In this document: positions 22,600 through 25,893 of the stretch, one piece after another | How the letters are laid out: each line of letters begins with the position of its first letter | Position numbering within the stretch: position 1 is the stretch's first letter | Source: JAUWQU01 sp964605095 | GTDB lineage: Bacteria; Planctomycetota; Phycisphaerae; SM23-33 | DNA: 25,893 nt | Reading direction: 5' to 3' | NCBI GenBank assembly: GCA_964605095.1 | Contig: CAZSBS010000031.1 | Span: 1-25,893, forward strand | The notes under the pieces: model-generated | Seen by the model: only the letters and a program-made list of their open reading frames with translations | Databases searched by the model: none | Told to the model about the DNA's origin: nothing | Made by a program: the position numbers and the translations under genes

Positions 22600-25098
22600 T
22601 CACTTCTTGATGCTCCGCAACTCCGGCTGGGTGGTCGCTGCTTCGATGGCCTTGATCGCGTCTTCGACGGAGGTGACCCTCATCTTGTTGCAGTCTTCGG
22701 GGAACCCGCCCGCTTTCCATTCAGCGTTGAATTGAACGACCAACGCCTTGAGCCCGGGCAGCGCTTCGCGGGCGGCCTTGCCATAACTCATGATCTCCTT
22801 CATGATTACCCCGGTCCTGCTTTCGCTGCCGTGGCCGCCCTGGGTTGTCGCGAAGTCAACACCCACCGCGATGCCCTCTTTAAAGTGGTATTTCGTCAAT
22901 GCCCTGAATGCCCCCATGCGGATCTCGTTGGAGAACATCTTGTCCGCCGGGCTCGGCGTCTTGGCGGCGGCGAGGAGGTCCGGCGCCAGCGCCTGCACGT
23001 CCGCCAGGGTCAGCCGGTTCTCGAAAAAGCCTCTCAGCGTGGCCCGTGCCATTCCGTCGGCGTTATTTGCCACGGCCCGGATCGCCGGGTAGAGCAGCTT
23101 TGGATCGGTTCCCTTGAGGGCGTCTGTCAGTCCTCCGGCGAACAATGCGGCAGCCAACTGGCCATGGGCGATCTGGACGGGATCGGCCCAGTTGATCGGC
23201 TTGAGGGGCTCAGCGGTTTGGGCGGTGGCCTTGAGGATGTTGGCGACGGCCGGCCTCGCATCGCCCCTCATGTCCCTGATGGCCTTGGCTGCCTTGTAAC
23301 GCACCCAGCGGTCTTGGTTAGAGAGTTGCCGGACAAGTACGGGCAGCGCCTCGGTGCTGCGGATGTAACCGAGCGCCTCGCAGGCGCCCTGACTGACATG
23401 CACATCCTTGCCTTCCGCCATGGCGATCAGCGCGGGCACCATCTCCTTGGCCTCGGGGCGCTTGGCCAGCTCCTCCGCCGCCCAGCCGCGGACGACGGGC
23501 GACCAATCGCCGAACGCCGCCACGAGTTGCTTAGGAGTCATATTCTTGCGGTCCAGGTCGAAGCGCCCGGAGGCGACGGCTTCCGCCACATCCTTCTTGC
23601 TCAGCCAGCTCGCCGGGCTGGCGTCCTTGCCGGTGATGACGAGGTTCTTCAATCCCAGGGAATAGGTCAGGACATACGTGGCGGTCGGGCTCAGGCCGCT
23701 GTAACTGCTCTTGCCGTAGTAGGTGTTGTCCTCCGTCGAGCCGGGTCCGTATTGCTCGCCGCCGTCATAGGTGAACGACCCATCGCAGCGCCGCACCAAA
23801 TCGAGGTGGCACGAAGCCTCCTTGAAGAATGCAGCCACCGCCGCGGGCCCGCCGACATTGGCCCCCAGGGCGCCCCACAGATAGCTGAAGCCCTGGCCCG
23901 TGTGTCCGCACTCCCGGCTCTTATAGCCGGCAACGGCCATCTTGGCGAAGAACTGGGCCTCCCTGGTCCGCCCGCCCTGCAAGGCGAACAGCATGGCCGC
24001 CATCGCGCTCTTGCCGTTGTTGTCGTGGAACGGATACGGCTCGTGCTCGCCGTAGGGGACCGTGCCCTTGTCCACGAAGTAACCGAAGAACTTCGCCGCC
24101 CGCTCGATTGCGGGATCGATCTCCGGATCCTTCACGCCGCATTTCCTGCCCATGACGATGGCCATGTTGGCCCCCAGACCCGCCTGGTTGACCGGGCCGT
24201 AGGGGGGGATGGACCCGTGCAGCCTGCCGTCGGCGGTCCGGTCGGCGAAGCCGTGACCGAACGTGCCGTACATGCCCTGGCCCCTGGCCGTTGAGACCGT
24301 GATTTCACGGATGGCATGCAGCACTTCCTTGTCGCCGGTGCGCAGGTAATACTCGCACAGGAAGAGGTTGCGGTAGCCACTCTCCCATGCCCCCAATCCC
24401 TGCGGCCCCAGCTTCATCGTGGTCGGCCCCATCCTGCGGGCGAACGCCTGTAGCTTGGGCAGGTAGTCGGGGTTGCCGGTGGCTAACAAAGCCAGGCCGG
24501 TGATCGCGCCAGACCAATCCCCCGGCAGCGGCTCCTTCTCCAGCACCTTGCAGGCTTCCTCGAAGATGCGCCTGGACTTGGGGCAATTGTAGGGCGCGGT
24601 GTCGCTGTAGGTGCCCATGACCCTCAGCTTGAGTTGCACCTCTTCGGTCTTGCCCGACCGCCAGATCGTCAGCTTGAGTATGCCGTTGTTGGATTCCTTC
24701 TCGGCTTCCTGGATGGCCGCGGCGATGCTCCTGCGGGCGTCGGCGGTGAACAACTTGCCGCCGGCGCCGAGGATGACGTCGTCCACTTTCATCACGCCAT
24801 CCGCCGGCGACTTGGCCCCGACATGGGTCACCAGAATCTGCCTGCTGGGGCCGGTGGTCCGCCCCTGCAGGCCGTCGAAATGAGTCGCCGGCTTCAGGTA
24901 TATCCACCCGCGCAGCCCGGTTGCGCCCAGGTTGTAGGTTCCGTTGCGGTCCACCCCGGTGGTTTCGCCCTTGGTGAGGTCCGGCGGGCCATCGGCCGCC
25001 ATGGCCGGAAGGCTCATCAGCACCGCCGACACCATCATTGTGAACCCGAACCGGGTAATCGCCCTCATCACGTTTCTGTTTTGGTTCATGTCTCTCAT
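22600..25098 (-). CDS. DUF6288-type secreted protein with PDZ and HEAT repeats
   Basis: The 832-residue protein has a signal region (ITRFGFTMMVSAVLMSLPAMA after a basic start). The characteristic opening TYNLGATGLRGWIY comes next. A PDZ-like part lies at about 75-160 (QILVTHVGAKSPADGVMKVD, DVILGAGGKLF, and a KLTIWRSGKTEEV strand). A long alpha-helical toroid-like region follows (RTGDKEVLHAIREITV, YSYLWGALGANVGG). HEAT-type repeats lie near 510-640 (VPALIAMAEGKDVHVSQGAC, VRQLSNQDRWVRYKAAKAIR). This architecture is found in Planctomycetota and has no assigned function that I know. AAAGGA precedes the ATG at 25098. Its place between GH29 and the beta-helix enzyme suggests a role in handling polysaccharide or in assembling the secreted enzymes. 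Confidence 0.75.
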   Translation of the reverse strand: MRDMNQNRNVMRAITRFGFTMMVSAVLMSLPAMAADGPPDLTKGETTGVDRNGTYNLGATGLRGWIYLKPATHFDGLQGRTTGPSRQILVTHVGAKSPADGVMKVDDVILGAGGKLFTADARRSIAAAIQEAEKESNNGILKLTIWRSGKTEEVQLKLRVMGTYSDTAPYNCPKSRRIFEEACKVLEKEPLPGDWSGAITGLALLATGNPDYLPKLQAFARRMGPTTMKLGPQGLGAWESGYRNLFLCEYYLRTGDKEVLHAIREITVSTARGQGMYGTFGHGFADRTADGRLHGSIPPYGPVNQAGLGANMAIVMGRKCGVKDPEIDPAIERAAKFFGYFVDKGTVPYGEHEPYPFHDNNGKSAMAAMLFALQGGRTREAQFFAKMAVAGYKSRECGHTGQGFSYLWGALGANVGGPAAVAAFFKEASCHLDLVRRCDGSFTYDGGEQYGPGSTEDNTYYGKSSYSGLSPTATYVLTYSLGLKNLVITGKDASPASWLSKKDVAEAVASGRFDLDRKNMTPKQLVAAFGDWSPVVRGWAAEELAKRPEAKEMVPALIAMAEGKDVHVSQGACEALGYIRSTEALPVLVRQLSNQDRWVRYKAAKAIRDMRGDARPAVANILKATAQTAEPLKPINWADPVQIAHGQLAAALFAGGLTDALKGTDPKLLYPAIRAVANNADGMARATLRGFFENRLTLADVQALAPDLLAAAKTPSPADKMFSNEIRMGAFRALTKYHFKEGIAVGVDFATTQGGHGSESRTGVIMKEIMSYGKAAREALPGLKALVVQFNAEWKAGGFPEDCNKMRVTSVEDAIKAIEAATTQPELRSIKK

Positions 25099-25120
25099 AC
25101 CGTTTTCCTTTTAGCTAGTG

Positions 25121-25893
25121 TCACTTCACCCCGAACACTGTTATGCGTTTGAGCAGCAGTTCACGGGGGGCTTCGTTTTTCGTTTCCACTCGGATGAATC
25201 TCGCCCGGCGCCCAGGGACATTGGCGCCCGCATTCAAATTGGTCACCGGCACCACCCAAGTGGCTTCCCATGTCTTGGCGCGCCAGACCTCCTGCCATTT
25301 CTGCCCATCCTCGGAGAGGGACACGATGAGGCCATCGGCCCGCCGCTCATTGGCGCGGTTTTCGATAACAACGGCGCTAACCGTCTTGACCGCGCCAAGG
25401 TCAACCTTCGCCCACGGGTTCTTCTCTTTGTCGGTATGGAACGCGTAGTCGGCCTTGTCGCCTGAGAAAAGCCGCGCATGGTTCTTTTCATCATCATAAC
25501 CCGAACGGGAGCTGATCTCAAGTGTGGCGTTTTCACTAAGGACCTCGCCATGCTCAGAAACATAGGACTTGGGCGCATGGGCCGCACCGATGATCCGGCC
25601 GGACTCCACCGGCTTGTCGAGTGTCAACTCGATCACCGTCACCGGTTTATCACGGTCTTTCTGGGCAACTTCCACCGCGAGTTCGTCGGCGCTTTGCTTG
25701 AAAGTGACCGGCGCTCCGCTCAGCGTGCGGGCGGCGAGCACCTTGTTGGGGAGCGGGTCAAATCCGAGGCCTTCCACCGGCCACTCGGAAACGTGCAGAT
25801 ATAGCTTGCTGCCCTTGTGACAAGTGCCGCCCCAGGTGCCGTTGCGGTAGGGGCCGCCACGGGTGCCGTAGACGGCTTCACCATACTTCTTCA
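25121..25893 (-). CDS. GH29-like alpha-L-fucosidase, C-terminal part with discoidin domain (cut by window edge)
   Basis: The frame enters from the right edge and ends at 25121. The first visible residues, KKYGEAVYGTRGGPY, are characteristic of the end of the GH29 catalytic barrel. A beta-sandwich (LYLHVSEWPVEGLGF, VTVIELTLDKPVESGRI) and a discoidin-like domain follow (WAKVDLGAVKTVSAVVIENR, FIRVETKNEAPRELLLKRIT, ending VFGVK). The catalytic nucleophile lies outside the window. The enzyme would remove alpha-L-fucose outside the cytoplasm. It is the most upstream visible gene of the carbohydrate unit, 22 bp before the DUF6288-type gene. Its last 41 residues are duplicated as a fragment at 19457-19606. 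Confidence 0.8.
   Translation of the reverse strand, partial: KKYGEAVYGTRGGPYRNGTWGGTCHKGSKLYLHVSEWPVEGLGFDPLPNKVLAARTLSGAPVTFKQSADELAVEVAQKDRDKPVTVIELTLDKPVESGRIIGAAHAPKSYVSEHGEVLSENATLEISSRSGYDDEKNHARLFSGDKADYAFHTDKEKNPWAKVDLGAVKTVSAVVIENRANERRADGLIVSLSEDGQKWQEVWRAKTWEATWVVPVTNLNAGANVPGRRARFIRVETKNEAPRELLLKRITVFGVK

Noticed and set aside
20752..24294. Two plus-strand frames of about 580 codons opposite the beta-helix and DUF6288-type genes
   Set aside because: Both are shadows of well-supported minus-strand secreted proteins and carry no motifs or ribosome-binding sites.

Overview
The window is GC-rich and most resembles a member of the Planctomycetota, plausibly a Phycisphaerae-like lineage recovered as a metagenome-assembled genome. 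This is inferred from gene content: a hydrazine-synthase-alpha-like dihaem protein without its partner subunits, a DUF6288-type PDZ/HEAT protein, zinc-ribbon/DUF4190 membrane proteins, many secreted discoidin-domain proteins, and short hairpin repeats between genes. A run of 100 N flanked by an exact 55-bp duplicate shows it is a scaffolded short-read assembly.

Region 1 (about 183-9296, minus strand) is a compact operon-like lipid or polyketide locus. In transcription order it encodes a FabZ-type dehydratase, an unusually long acyl carrier protein, a second dehydratase, a degenerate ketosynthase that lacks two active-site residues, a complete ketosynthase, two zinc-ribbon/DUF4190 membrane proteins, a membrane-anchored alpha/beta hydrolase, a four-helix-bundle (S23/IVS-type) gene, and a GH3-family acyl-adenylating enzyme. 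Overlapping start and stop codons tie the synthase genes together. No ketoreductase, acyltransferase or thiolation loader is present, so those steps must come from elsewhere. The four-helix-bundle gene lies between 27-bp inverted repeats that fill the whole space between the hydrolase stop and the GH3 start, which looks like a small mobile cassette.

Region 2 (9502-14598, plus strand) encodes a secreted discoidin-like protein, an exported protein with a FlgO/CsgG-like N-terminal part that is split by the assembly gap, and the hydrazine-synthase-alpha-like dihaem protein. Intergenic DNA after it carries three hairpins with 8-bp arms and 3-nt loops. A textbook sigma-70 promoter then precedes a tRNA-Gly(CCC) gene.

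Region 3 (14997-15536) is a decayed MNT/HEPN (MntA-HepT type) toxin-antitoxin pair directly after the tRNA. The nucleotidyltransferase gene has lost 8 bp at a tandem repeat, and the HEPN gene is frameshifted and cut short.

Region 4 (15502-25893, minus strand) is a carbohydrate-degradation locus. In transcription order it encodes a GH29-like alpha-L-fucosidase (cut by the window edge), a DUF6288-type PDZ/HEAT protein, a parallel beta-helix enzyme with PDZ and discoidin modules, a leftover discoidin tail, a GH78 alpha-L-rhamnosidase carrying an in-frame 24-bp repeat insertion, and an SGNH/sialate O-acetylesterase. Together they suggest breakdown of an acetylated fucose- and rhamnose-containing polysaccharide outside the cytoplasm. 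This block looks less GC-rich than the rest and starts beside a tRNA, so it may be an acquired island.
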